A DNA stretch of 64,000 nucleotides, from assembly GCA_027946555.1 (NCBI GenBank), contig JAPEVC010000036.1:62001-126000 (forward strand). Direction: 5' to 3'. The DNA is from Gnomoniopsis sp. IMI 355080 (Eukaryota; Ascomycota; Sordariomycetes; Diaporthales; Gnomoniaceae). Positions 45,816 through 57,668 of the stretch are shown here, one piece after another (positions within the stretch are counted from its first letter, which is position 1; each line of letters begins with the position of its first letter). The notes under the pieces were generated by a model. It made no database searches and was not told the origin of the DNA. It saw only the letters and a program-made list of their open reading frames with translations. Position numbers and translations under genes: made by a program.

Positions 45816-48800
45816 ATGCTCACTCGTCGCCCTCTTCGGACTGTAACAAATCCCCAAGCACTTCATGCCTCCATCCGCCCAGATCAAAACGGACTCCTAT
45901 TGAATGAGCTGCCCCAGCGCAACGAATCTACAATCAACAACGCGCGACTCAGGTTACTGCACGCTGCCGCCCTGTCAGCTTCAACCTCGGCTCCGTCGCA
46001 GAGCTGGCTTAGCCTTACTTTGAGGCGTGTGTCGAGGAGGCAAGCCAGGCGCATCGTAACCAGGAGCTGGTCCTCTCTGGGAGGTTCCGGTGCATGGCAT
46101 ACCGGCCCGAACAACATGGCCTCCGGATCTGCATCTTTGGACAAGAAGGGCGAGAAATCCAGCTGGGCTTCTGCTGTTGATTCCATCAACCCCTGGGCTG
46201 GAAGCCGGAGTTCAACTCCTGTCCCCAAGGACCCCATACCACCACCTCCTCCTCCACCGAACCCCGGAAATTCAGGGGGTGACCATAGCATCAATCTCAT
46301 CTACGGCGTGAGCGCGAGGAAATACCCACCGGACTGTCCGCCTTTGAAGGTCAAGTGGTTCCATGCTGTTGACGTAAGGGCTTTTTTCTAACACTGTTTG
46401 TCTCGATTCTGGCTGATGAAAAGTCATACATTAGGTTCCAAAACGTAAACCACAGCTCATCCGTGGTTTGAAGAAGAAGCCAGAAGATGCGAAGCCCCAG
46501 CCTCAGCCAAAGAAATGGGTTCCTTTTTCTCCCAATGACTCCCGCTCGATTGAAGCCGCATACCAGAGCATTCTCGAGAGCAAGGAGCAAGAACAGGACC
46601 GAGAAGATACATCTTCGCGGAAACCCGCAGGATCGCGGAGAGGGTTGAGCTCTGAGGCCGAGGCAAGCGACCACGAGATTGGGGCCAAGGTCCCCGTCAA
46701 CGAAGACTTCCTCTTCGATGTCGACATCCAAAAGAGAGAGCTGGCGCCGGTATACTGGTTGGGCCCAATTTACGACGTGCGCCGTGGGAGCTGGTTCTAC
46801 CAGGAGGGCTCCAATCTGCGCCCTTGCGAAGAGAACTTGGCTGCGCAGCTGGAAGAGGGGTATCTCAGATGCAAACCATGGCTGTATCCTGGTGAGTTTG
46901 AAGAGCGACCATCAAAACGACGTAAGATTAACAACTGGGTAGCCTCAAGACTCCAGAAAGAGTCAAGATCAAAGGGAAATGTTACTCCAAAGGCATCTGT
47001 GGAGAACCTCAAAGCTCAAGCAGCGACACAAACCGATACATCATCGAAAACAATGGGACCAGCTCCCCAGCCCTCGACCAATAGACTTTTTGGGGCTTGG
47101 ATGAACTCAATTGCAACTTACCAGGACTCGACGACCGCATGGCTGAACTCAGACGGCGTCTTGTCTTGGGTGACTTCAACAGTCTACGAACGTTTCGCTG
47201 GAGGTGGCTTCCTGAGTGGTGTGAAGGTGGTTCGAGGCTACACGGAGCCTGGCAGGAACAAGCCCAAGACAGACTCCAAAGATGACAAAGATTCGACTAC
47301 GCCTACTGATCCAAACTCACCGCAAGATAAGGCCCGCAAGCGGAAGTCAGCGCCACCAATGACCAGGTCGGACTCTATCGATATATCTGCCTCGGCAGAT
47401 CAGGAGGAAGGCCTTGAAAGCACAGGCAACAGTATCAAACAGCAGCTTTCTTCGCTGATGGAGCGCGAAAATCCCGATGTCGATGAGGAAGAAGAGGCCG
47501 TACGGCGGAGGGAAGAAAAAGAAATCCAAGATGACTACAATGCTCCTGCTGGCGAGACTCAAGGCCGAGACATTGAGCATCTGGTCCTCGTCACCCATGG
47601 TATTGGGCAACTATTGGGTCTGAGGTGAGTTCTATCGTCAAATCTTCATTCTCGGGTTTCCTGCTGCTTTGTCTCATGACCTTCCTGTTTTTCTCCACCA
47701 AAGCTATGACGGGGCCCTCCCTTGACCTCGAAGTTTCGCCCCAAGACTAATATCGCATGATTTAGAATGGAGAGTGTAAACTTTGTTCACGACGTGAATA
47801 CGCTGCGAAAATCGATCAAGTCTGTGTACACCACTTCTGAGGATTTGAGAGCGCTCAACACAGAGCTTGGCGGAGGCCCTGGTAATTCTCGCATACAAGT
47901 TCTACCGGTCTGCTGGTGAGTCACCCTTCAGTTCGCGAAGCCCTGTCGCCTTTTTAACTCTTTCCCACCTCTTCAGGCGACACTTGCTGGATTTTCCCAA
48001 GAGACGAGAGGAAAAGAAGCACGAGCAGGATCTCGGTCTGGCCACGAGGGAGGAAGACGAGTGTAAGCCATCGACTCCTTTCATTGCATCCACTTGACCA
48101 GTTGTTAACATGATCTTAGACCCCTCACTTGATGACCTTACAATCGAAGGGGCTGGCTTTGCACGGTCACTCATTTCAGATCTCGCACTCGATGTACTTT
48201 TATATCAAAGTGCGTACCGCGAGCAGATCTCCAACATTGTTTTCCGGGAATGCAACAAAATCTACAAGCTTTTCATTGAGCGAAATCCTGGGTTCAACGG
48301 CAAAGTACACCTACTTGGTCACTCACTTGGTTCGGCAATATTGTTCGACATCTTATGCCGCCAGCAAGAGAAGAGAAAAGAAGCAGAGCAGTCCAGAAAC
48401 CCGCTTCGCATGTGGCCTGCCGAAGCGTCCCGACCGGAAACCAAAGACCCGCGGGATTTGACTTTTGACTTTGAAGTGGACGACTTCTATTGTCTCGGCT
48501 CTCCCATCGGATTGTTCCAGATGCTTAAGGGGCGCACAGTCAGCGCCCGCCATCTCACGGACGGTCGACCAGCAGACAGCCCTTACGACCCAGACTTTTT
48601 GGATGACCCCTTTTTCCAGGCTCCTCTGACAGTCGACCACCACCGGCTGTCCCCAATTACTGGCCTTCCCTATTCGGTCTCCTCTCCAAAGTGCTCTCAG
48701 ATGTTCAACATCTTCTACCCTTCTGACCCCATCGCGTACCGCATCGAGCCGCTCATCTCGCCCGCTATGTCGACCTTGAAGCCGCAGAATCTGCCTTATA

Positions 48801-49555
48801 CCAAGAAAGGCATATTCAGCGTCAACCCTCAAGGTATTACCGGCATCGGCGCCAAAGTCGGACAATCCATGTCAGGACTCTGGTCGTCCCTCAGCGCCGG
48901 GCTCGCCAACAATCTGCTAAATCGCAGCCTGGGGCTAACATCCGAGGACGTTGCTAAGATCAACGCTTCGCAGCAGCAGCAGCAGCAGCAGCACGCACCA
49001 TCGCCCGGCGCTGGCACAAATATCTCAGCAGGCACTATCTCACATTCTAATTCAACGACGAGCTTGTCTCAGAAGGCAGCAGAGCGCAAGAAACAGCTTG
49101 CAGAAGAGGCAGCGGAAGGTGGGAGGAAGAGCATGAGTGGTAATGATATGACATTGTTGGATGATGACTTGGAGACGCTTTATAGCAAATTCCAAAAAGC
49201 ACGGACGAACTTGGCTGAGGATATCAAGATTGACGATGCTGCTGCGCGGGAAAAGTGGGCCGAAGAGGAAAACAAGGCGGCACGATTGAGGAGAGAGGAG
49301 GTGAAAGTACGTGCGTTGAACAGGAATGGAAGAGTGGACTACGGCATTCAAGAGTAAGTCACACATACACCACCTGCTGACTTTCGTGCAACGAGATCAA
49401 CTAATACAATCAATAGGGGTGCTCTTGATTTTAACCCCCTTAGCACGATTGCTTCACACCTGCAATACTGGGCAGATGAAGACGTTGCCCATTTCCTTAC
49501 ATCTCAGCTTTTGTCACGGAAGGGTTTGGGAAATCGGCAGCATGGAGATAAATAG
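45816..49555 (+). CDS. DDHD-domain phospholipase (PA-PLA1 type)
   Basis: Six exons: 45816-46373, 46435-47624, 47766-47915, 47977-48062, 48120-49353 and 49417-49555, giving 1118 residues. The donor after exon 4 is GAGT|GTAAGC, which alone keeps the frame (EDEYPSLDD). Lipase features: LVLVTHGIGQ, then the nucleophile elbow LLGHSLGS with Ser at about 730. The DDHD domain follows with DDFYCLGSPIGLFQ, FNIFYPSDPIAYRIEPL and a C-terminal DFNPLSTIASHLQYWADEDVAHFLTSQLL. The N-terminal part carries a proline run (PPPPPPP), WFHAVDVP, and WLGPIYDVRRGSWFY. A seven-Gln tract lies at 48971-48991. Relatives hydrolyse phosphatidic acid and related lipids; the yeast counterpart is YOR022C. An Arg-rich N-terminus (residues 1-95) might direct it to mitochondria. 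Confidence 0.9.
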
Positions 49556-50198
49556 ATCGGACTGGTCAACAATCAAAGATTCAAGCACAGCGAGCGAGCA
49601 ATTTGATCTCCTTTCAAAAGGGTGGGACACACAGGCGGCGTCATTGACTAGACTTAGAGAGGACATCGGCGATGTTCCGAATCACCTGTGTGACTGCGGT
49701 GTGAAGAGATGAGCTGAGACATTCCTGGTGTATATAGTCGGAACTTTTGAGAAAATAAGGCTATCATCCAACAATTTGAGGTACTCAAGCTTATGCGCAA
49801 AAACCAGTGCTGCATAGAAGTATGAACACATGTCTCGGACTATCCAGATCAAATCTTACTGCTATGTTGTAGTGGATGGGTTCTCTTTGGGTTCGGACAT
49901 AAGTTGTATTCCTTTAGAAACGACTTCAAATGTTCGCACACGTTCACAATAGGAGGCGTACCAAAAATTCGCCATGAAACAACGACTAGAGAAAACCTTC
50001 TGAATTTAGACAACAACCAACAAATTATATAAGCCTGGTCTTCTGATAGTTAATATCAAGTCGCTGTACCAATTGGCATTCTTGCGAGAATGTTGGGAAA
50101 GCGACTCGGTTGGTTATCCAGATTGTGTGATAAGTATATACGAGAAATGCAATTATTTACATGAAGAATCCCACATCTACGCAGAATGATGTGTTGTG
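49556..50198. other. Convergent 3' intergenic region
   Basis: Between the 3' ends of the DDHD phospholipase (plus) and cellobiose dehydrogenase (minus). AT-rich, with no coding frame supported. Confidence 0.6.
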
Positions 50199-53100
50199 TC
50201 AGTTTGTCAGGGCCAAGATCTTCTGAGAGGCTTGCTCAGCTACAGTCACGATCATGCCCGAAGGGTTGGTGGTGATCTGCCCGGGAAAGATTGAGGCGTC
50301 GACGACGAAGATGTTGTCTGTACCATAGACCTTCGTATTGGTGTCGACCACAGCTGTGCCACCGGACCGACCGTCGTCGGTTCCCATCTTGTTGGTGCCT
50401 ATTCAAGCCATCAGTAACACGAACTAGACGCGCCATCGAGACAGTCACGAGTCGAAAATTACAGAGGGGATCTCCACTTACCCATCCAATGGTTTGCCCT
50501 CCGTCCATTAGCCGTCACAAGCAGCGAATCGACGTAGTCCTCGGCCGTTTGCCCGGGTTCAGGTCTGATCCATTGCAAGTCTGTCACATTCGCCAGCGCG
50601 GCTTGCAGATTCTTGATGCCTTGGATGACGGCTTCTTTGTCACCATCATCGTGGAAGAATGGCTGAGTGGAGACGGACATGCTTAGGCCGGAGGTGATGG
50701 TCGTGCGCCCGCGGGACACCTGGCCGCGGCCCAGGTATTGTGACATTGTCATGGCGTCTGGAACCATTATTAGACAAAATTAATGTGGGAGGATAAAGGG
50801 GTGAGGGATAGGCTTACGGGTATCGTTGGTGATGGAAGAGTCGCCTTCCACACGGGATGTCCACTGCAGCTGGCGGGTGGTGTTATCTGAGACTGTGATT
50901 GTATCCCACATCTTGCACACAAGACTGTCAGTGCTTGAATTCCGAAGACCGAGCGTTACCTCTGTACATACCATGGGTCCAATATTAGGAGCTGACTGGG
51001 TGAGAATGCCGGTCCGTGAGCTGAGGTAGGCGTTCTCGTCGGCGGCGATTGGGTCGGTCCAAGCTGCATAGAAGTCGTACTAGTGAAGCGCATGTGAGCG
51101 TGTGTTCAAACTCAGACAGAAGGTTCCTCTGTGTTTTCACAAGGGAAAGAATGGGGGCGAGCGGGAATTCGCTTTGCAGACGGGGTAGTGTTACTTACGA
51201 AAACTACGTCTGGGTGGGTGATGATTGTGTCGGTCTACAAAAGGATTAGCACCTGATCCGTATGCGCCTCACCGCTACGGGAAGAGAGATACTCACATTC
51301 ATCTGCTCAGCAAGATTGTATCCAACAGGAAGGTCAATCCAGTCGCTCTGATTAATCATCTTTGCGCCGTCTGATGAGCCTTGGACGATCGTGAGCTGAT
51401 CAGTTGGACCTATGCCACCTGCACAATGCGTGTTAGCAACCTATTCCAAATGTTGAGGAGAAAAGGTGGGATCCTCTTTGTTTTGCCCTCATGATTATGC
51501 AGAGGACTTACTCCTAAATAGCAGTTTCGGGCTGCCAAAAGTTCCAGCCGAGACGATCACCCTTCCAGTGCCAGGCGTCAAATTCACTGTTCCTGAGTAT
51601 CCAGTCCCTGTCGAGCAAGACACATCGACACCAGTCGCCTGGGAGCCATTGCGCACAATCCTGTCAGCTGCAGTATTCGTCCACATAGTGAACAAGTTAC
51701 TCCGCGCTGCAGCAGTAGCAAGGTAAGTACCCAAGGGCCCATTGCGCTCGCCGTTGCTGAACATGTAGTTGGTGTGAGCGAATGTGTGGTTCTTGCTGTC
51801 CGGTGCGTCATTGGCTACAACCCACGTCCATCCTGATGACTGCAGACCGTTAGCCAACATGTTGTAGCCTTGGTCGAGGTAGAGTTTTCCGTCTGTAGAG
51901 GGCGTCTGGGTGCCTCGAATGCGTGAGAAGACACGGTTAGTTGCGTCCACTACATCGCTCGACTGCCAGCCAGCAGGGAAATTCTCGTCCCAGTCCAGAT
52001 GATGCGGCTATGTCGTCGTGTCAGCCTGCAATATGATGCACCTTGATCAATGGATGTTTACCTTCCACCAGAGTCCCGCGTTCACAGCAGTTCCGCCTCC
52101 AAGGACACAGCCAGCCATCTGATCGGTGTCAGAGCAAGCTACACCAGCTGAGAAGAAAGTTAGAAATTAATATAGCCAGACTCAGGAGCAGAGACACTTA
52201 CTTGAATTTACCCAGATTTCGTTGCAAAGCCCAGGAACATCAAAACGGGTCAGGTTTGTGCCAGAGAGCCAGTCAGGACCCATGTCTCCACCCCATTGCC
52301 CAGTTGAGGGCGGGCCCTTCTCCAGAAGAAGTACAGAATGACCAGCCTCGGTCAGTTTGTCCGCCATAGGGATGCCACCCGCACCACCTCCAACGATGAC
52401 ATAGTCCCACGTTTTGCCAGTAGGGATAGCGTTGCAGCTTACGGTAGCCGTGGCCGTTGGTGCCGAGGTTGCCGTGGCGGTAGTATTCGCGCACGTTGTC
52501 GCCGTGGTGGTTGCCACCGTCGTCATGGTCGCGTACGCAGAATAAGATGCAGCTGTGGCACTGGAGAACGGCGCACCATACTGGCCAAAAGCCCTTGAGT
52601 GGTACGGAATGCTGATGTCGTTGGGACATCCCGGATTTCCCACGGCCTCATTGGAAGCAGCACGACCGAGGACCGTGAAGCCAGAAGTGGTGGAAACGTT
52701 GCCTGCTGCGCCGTCCTGATCCCATGCCCAACAGCCCACACACTGGTAAACGATGGTGAAGGCCGTGTCGTTGACAGATGAGGCCAGAGTCTTGAGGACC
52801 GCGTCTCCAGTATAGACATCGGGCTCAACATAACCCCCAGCGTATCGGAAGGAGGTCAGCACTTGGTCGTTGTAGGGCCAGGCCATGAGAAGCAGAGCTT
52901 GAGTCATCTGCCCGGACTGTCCGTGCGATAGACCGCACCATGCTTCACCTGCTCCAGCGGGAGTTGTGCAGCTCTGTCTAGTGTCAAAATGAGGCCTCAA
53001 CGTAACGCGAGCAAGTGGTCTCTTACTAGGTAGCCGATATAATCGTACGTATCTGTGGTCAAGGCTGTGTCCGGCACGATCATACCAAAGGTGTAGCCTT

Positions 53101-53302
53101 CGCCATCACTCCATGTAGGAAAGGTGATGTTCGTTAACGGGTCTGTGTACATCACGGGATCTTGCGCCCAACATTGTTGTCCATCTTTAAGGTAACATCA
53201 CCATTAGTCCTGGAACAAGGCACTTGACGCTTCGGATGTGCACATGAACTCACAGAAGGCTAACGCGGTCAACGCGATGCCGAGACCTTTGAAAGACAGC
53301 AT
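50199..53302 (-). CDS. CDH: Cellobiose dehydrogenase (flavocytochrome, no CBM)
   Basis: Eleven exons: 53302-53254, 53184-53027, 52973-52202, 52147-52062, 52007-51512, 51418-51297, 51234-51199, 51079-50972, 50911-50818, 50757-50482, 50398-50199. The product has 798 residues. A signal peptide (MLSFKGLGIALTALAF) leads a cytochrome b-type domain with the expected haem ligands Met51 (GMIVPD) and His194 (PYHSRAF). A Thr/Ala-rich linker (about 215-250) follows. Then comes a GMC flavodehydrogenase: FAD loop VGGGAGGIPMADKL (about 263-276), AGCVLGGGTAVNAGLW, and the catalytic pair His730 (NHWMG) and Asn777 (TTNPSG). It ends at ILALTN with no carbohydrate-binding module. It oxidises cellobiose and passes electrons to the cytochrome and on to lytic polysaccharide monooxygenases. 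Exon 7 is only 36 nt. All junctions keep the family reading frame. Confidence 0.93.
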
Positions 53303-56300
53303 CTTGGAGACGGCGACCTTTGGGTATCCGTGCTAGACCGGCAAGACGATGGGAGAATCTTTTGACTCACGCAAATTTTCAGGGCGAGAAGCATTTTATC
53401 AATGGAAACCTCCTGGCCGGCTGGCCATTATGTACGGTGTGGTCCGTTACGGCCCACCATGCCGGAGCGCCGAGCCATGATGCACTTGCATGGCTACACT
53501 AGCCAACGAAATTGGACATGTCTAAGCCCGTGACATTGAAGGGGAAGGAGGCATCGTAACTGGTCATGTGCCTAGCACACGAGGCAACTTAATAACCCGG
53601 TTCGAGGGGATCATGGTGAAGGGGACCTTGTCTCCGAAGCGGCTGAATCCAAGGGGTGACATTGGTGGACGGGTTGGTGACCCAGAAGATCGGGCTTGGG
53701 ATACAGTGGGATCTATTCAGACGAACGCTTCTGCTGGAATACACTGCTAAGCCTTGCTTCTTGGCCTCAGGGGAAAAAAGCGGGTGACATCCCGGGCACA
53801 TAAATCAGAGACGCTCGTTCTACCCCAGGGGTGAGGATGCCGGGTCATGAACTTCAAAAGGCCTTGACTCTTTACTTTGCTGCAACAGGTGTCGGCCAAT
53901 CTGGCATGGAGTCCACGATGAGGATTGGGCTCATCTTGGTTGTCCAAAGTCTTCGGAGCACCTTGATTGTGAAGCTGCATTATTAAGCCGGGGAGAGATA
54001 CCAAAGGACGGGTTCCGTTGGTATCCATTGGCGTCGTTCGAAAAATGTTCGAATAATGTACCCCAGCAAGCCCCGGCTGGCATGTTTCGTTTCAAGTCGA
54101 CAAGAGTATTGGCAAAGACAGGGGAAGGAGGAAGAGGTGAGGTTGGAATAGAGTTACCGTTATCCCTGTCGTCCGCTTCCCTTTACGGAATCTGCCGCGG
54201 GAGCACGACTTCCGCCAAAACACGTCCAATATGGATAAATTACACCCTCCTCCATCCCTTCATCTATTGTCCACAACCGGCGCCCTGATCAAATCTTGCG
54301 TCAACCAAATTCCAGCATCCTTGGATCTTGGCGCTTGCACGCATTCTTGTGTCGAAGTACAGGCTTTGGTGATCTGATCAGGTACTTGTGTTTGCCATTA
54401 CCCATATTGCTTTTGTGGAGAATTCTGACTGCTAGGCTCCTGCTACTGTGGTGTGCTACTGTGCTTCTGCCCTCAAACTGCATAAGGTATGGGTATATCC
54501 GACCACTCTGGTGGACTCTGCAAGGTACCTAGGTAGCTAGGACTTGGTCCGAATGGTATTTGCTGCATTTCGGATCAGAATATCGAGTCCCTACCACTCC
54601 AACGTGGATGGGTTGCTCGCTGGTTCCAGCCGTTGGGTAGTCCGAGGGATCAAATTTGATATATCGGGCAAATTCCCTGGTATATCTTCCGCTGGGTGTC
54701 ATTCCGCTGAACTCGAGAGCCGCTCATCCGGCCGATCGAAGCTCAAAGCAAGGTTGTCTGGCGAGCCTCATCTATCAGATGCTAAGCCTACCAGGATTCG
54801 CCACAAATCTTCACAAGTGAGCTGGACGAGTCTACAAGCATAGGGCATACAGGGCAGACAGGATTCAATCACGAAGACAGGCCACAGCCACCCAAGTGAA
54901 TATGGTCAACCAGCCATGAGAAAATTGTTGCTGTTGTCCTGTTCGCTGTCGAGGCCGCTGCTTTTCGAAGTACTTTGATCGCCATTGTTGCAGGTATACG
55001 CGCGTCCAGCAAAGCTATCAAGGCTGCCACACTCTGGAAAGTCTCTGATAAGGAGAGCGCGACGCTGCTTGGTCGAAGCTCCCTCGGCTTGGCGGTTACA
55101 AAAACCCGAAGAGCCGTTCCTTCATGACCTGTCTTCCGTAGGGAGCCTGTGCACAAAATGCTTTGCTTATTTGGGAGGTGTTGATCCTTGCCATCCCTTC
55201 CCTTCCGCCAGTCACATTGACGGTTGTGTGTGGACGCGAGTGGTTCGAGATTTAGGAGCCACGGGTATTCGCAGTTGCATTGTTCTGTTCAAGTACACAC
55301 AATTCGATGCTCTTTTGATGTAACGAAATTCGATGCAGCCTCAAACCCCGCCGGTCTGAGCGATCCGAGAGCTTGATCAGATACAAACTTCTATGACGAT
55401 TTAAATGCCGCCACATCATAAAAATATAGTGATGTGTGGCAGGGAACAATTCCTACAAAGAAGATATGGCTCTTTGGTTGGGTTTTTGGGGAGAATTGTT
55501 GTATGTGCCAAAAGTTTCACGGGAGTACATGTATATAAAATATTGATCAGCGTCGATCAGCGGAAGATGTTCGCCGCATAGAGCTTGTCTACTTCGTGCA
55601 GAGCCGCCTTTTATCCTTTTTGGGAACGTACCCTCTAGATTTGTTGGCCTGGAACCCTGTTACTTATCCTTGCTCAGGTATTCGGATATTTTGACACAAG
55701 ACCAGGGCGACAATTGCTGAGGCTCCCCTTGCTGGCTGCATCGGCATTCCTAGGTCGATCTTGCTACTTTTGTATAAACTGATGTTGGGTGCACTTTGGA
55801 CATCAATGCGGAGTGTAAGGCGATGACCAAAACTAGCCCCATGAGCGCCGGACCCGCGAACCGTCCCCCGGCTTTTACTTTCAGGAACCAGAATGGCGTT
55901 GAGACGAGCTCATATTCGTCCCGTCTTTCTGGGAACCTAGATGACATTCCTACCTCGTGGTTGGCCACTCTCCCGTCAGATGAGACGAGATGACGGCCCG
56001 AAGTTGAGCTTTATCAATATCTGATACGCTGGTAAGGTCTATAATCCACAGTACACACTTCGCTGCGGAGTTCGACGTATAACGGCGTTACATTTGCATT
56101 CACTTCTACAGCATATATAGTTTTGTGTTATGACCATGCCTGTCGGTTGGTACCGAGAGGCTGACATCGTCATGGTAGCCAACTTGAGTGGCGTGTATTG
56201 GATATAAAAAGCTTCTGGTCTGCCCTCCTTCACAGCCGCCAAAGTTTGGACTAGATCTCTACGCCACCATACGGCTCACGACACTCGCTCCACACAGACG

Positions 56301-56343
56301 TTAGCCGCATACACTGGTAAACTTCTTGTCCATCTTTGCAAAC
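53303..56343. promoter_or_regulatory. 3 kb divergent region between CDH and GH5 cellulase
   Basis: Shared upstream region of two secreted cellulose-acting genes. No protein-like frame is seen in it. It contains a TACCTAGGTA palindrome at 54526-54535, a possible carbon-catabolite-repressor (SYGGRG) site CCGGGG at 53988-53993, and a TATA box near the cellulase. Such short sites occur by chance, so they are pointers only. Confidence 0.45.
56203..56210 (+). promoter_or_regulatory. TATA box of the GH5 gene
   Basis: TATAAAAA placed 141 bp upstream of the GH5 start codon at 56344. The distance suits a fungal TATA promoter with a roughly 100-nt leader. Confidence 0.6.
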
Positions 56344-57463
56344 ATGCAATCTCCTCTGTCTTTACTCTTCTTGACAGCCCTGGCGTCTGCTGCTGCAATG
56401 CCTCGGGTTCTCCTCCCAAGACAAAACAGCACTGGCGGCAAGTTCCAGTTCATGGGCACCAATATTGCTGGCTTCGACTTCGGTTGCGGCACTGATGGAA
56501 CTTGTGATATTACCAAAGCCGTGCCCCCGCTCACAGCCCTGAATGGTCCCGACGGGTAAGTCCCCATACACTTCCCCTCGCCCGTGAGTCTATTTCTGAG
56601 AGCCTCATAGAGCTGGTCAGATGAGCCATTTCGTGACCGACAACAACTTCAACATCTTCCGTCTCCCTGTAGCTTGGCAGTGGTTGGTGAATAATCAAGT
56701 GGGCGGCACATTGGACGCCGACAAGACCGATCAGTATGACCAGCTCGTCCAGGCGTGCTTGACGACAGGCGCGAGTTGCATCATCGACATCCACAACTAC
56801 GCTCGCTTCAACGGCAAGATCATAGGCTCGTCAGGTGGGCCCACAAACGACCAATTCGTCTCGCTGTGGAGCCAGCTTGCAACCAAGTACGGCACCAACA
56901 ACAAGGTCGTCTTTGGCATCATGAATGAGCCCCACGATCTGACTTCAATCCCTGATTGGGTCAGCACCGTACAGGCCGTCGTCACCGCCATCCGCAAGGT
57001 TGCACCCGATAACATGATTCTCATCCCCGGCAGCTCCTACTCATCCGCGCAGCAGCTTCCGACCGAGGCTGGCCCTGCGCTGCTGAATGTCTCGAATCCC
57101 GACGGCAGCACCACGGGTATCATTTTCGACGTGCACAAGTACCTGGATAGCGACAACAGCGGTACGCACACCGAGTGCACGACCGATAATATTAGCAACG
57201 CCTTCCAGCCGCTTGCGACTTGGTTGAGGCAGAACAAGCGCCAGGCGCTCAACACGGAGACTGGTGGTGGAAATACTGCAAGCTGTCAGACGGATTTGTG
57301 CTCCCAAATCAACTTCATGAAGCAGAACAACGATGTCTTCCTTGGTGTTGTGGGCTGGGCGGCGGGTTCGTTCGATGCGACTTATGAGCTGACTGAGACA
57401 CCGACCAAGCAGGGTAACACCTGGACGGACACATCTCTCGTAAAGGCTTGTTTGGTCAATTAG
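56344..57463 (+). CDS. Secreted GH5 endo-beta-1,4-glucanase
   Basis: Exons 56344-56555 and 56611-57463 (55-nt intron; the acceptor CTCATAG|A restores GAGQMSHF) give 354 residues. Signal peptide: MQSPLSLLFLTALASAAAM, possibly followed by a short pro-part to PRQ. The rest is one GH5 barrel: FMGTNIAGFDFG, FNIFRLPVAWQWLVNN, CIIDIHNYARFNG. The acid/base is Glu177 in MNEPHD and the nucleophile is Glu287 in NTETGGGN, with FDVHKYLD and GWAAGSF completing the active site. It looks like a subfamily-5 cellulase (Cel5A/EGII type) without a carbohydrate-binding module or linker. It cuts internal cellulose bonds and yields cello-oligosaccharides, the substrate of the divergent neighbour. A predicted start-proximal TATA box supports regulated expression. 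Confidence 0.93.
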
Positions 57464-57668
57464 GTCCACCGCGATCATGGATTTGAGGCGTCTGCCGTTC
57501 GTTCCTTGTGTATGTAAACTGGATACCTGAGCTTGTAGATACTTGACAACTGCTCACTGTCAATTTTTGGTTGAATCAATATAAGAGCCTTGGCTTCAAA
57601 AAATGTGCAGAATTGGGTGTGACGGGTGCCTCAGCATCACTTTGGATCCGTGTCAATTTGTCTTGTCT

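Noticed and set aside
53595..53615. Second T-arm-like match (GGTTCGAGG)
   Set aside because: The flanking bases do not pair as a T-stem and no cloverleaf can be drawn.
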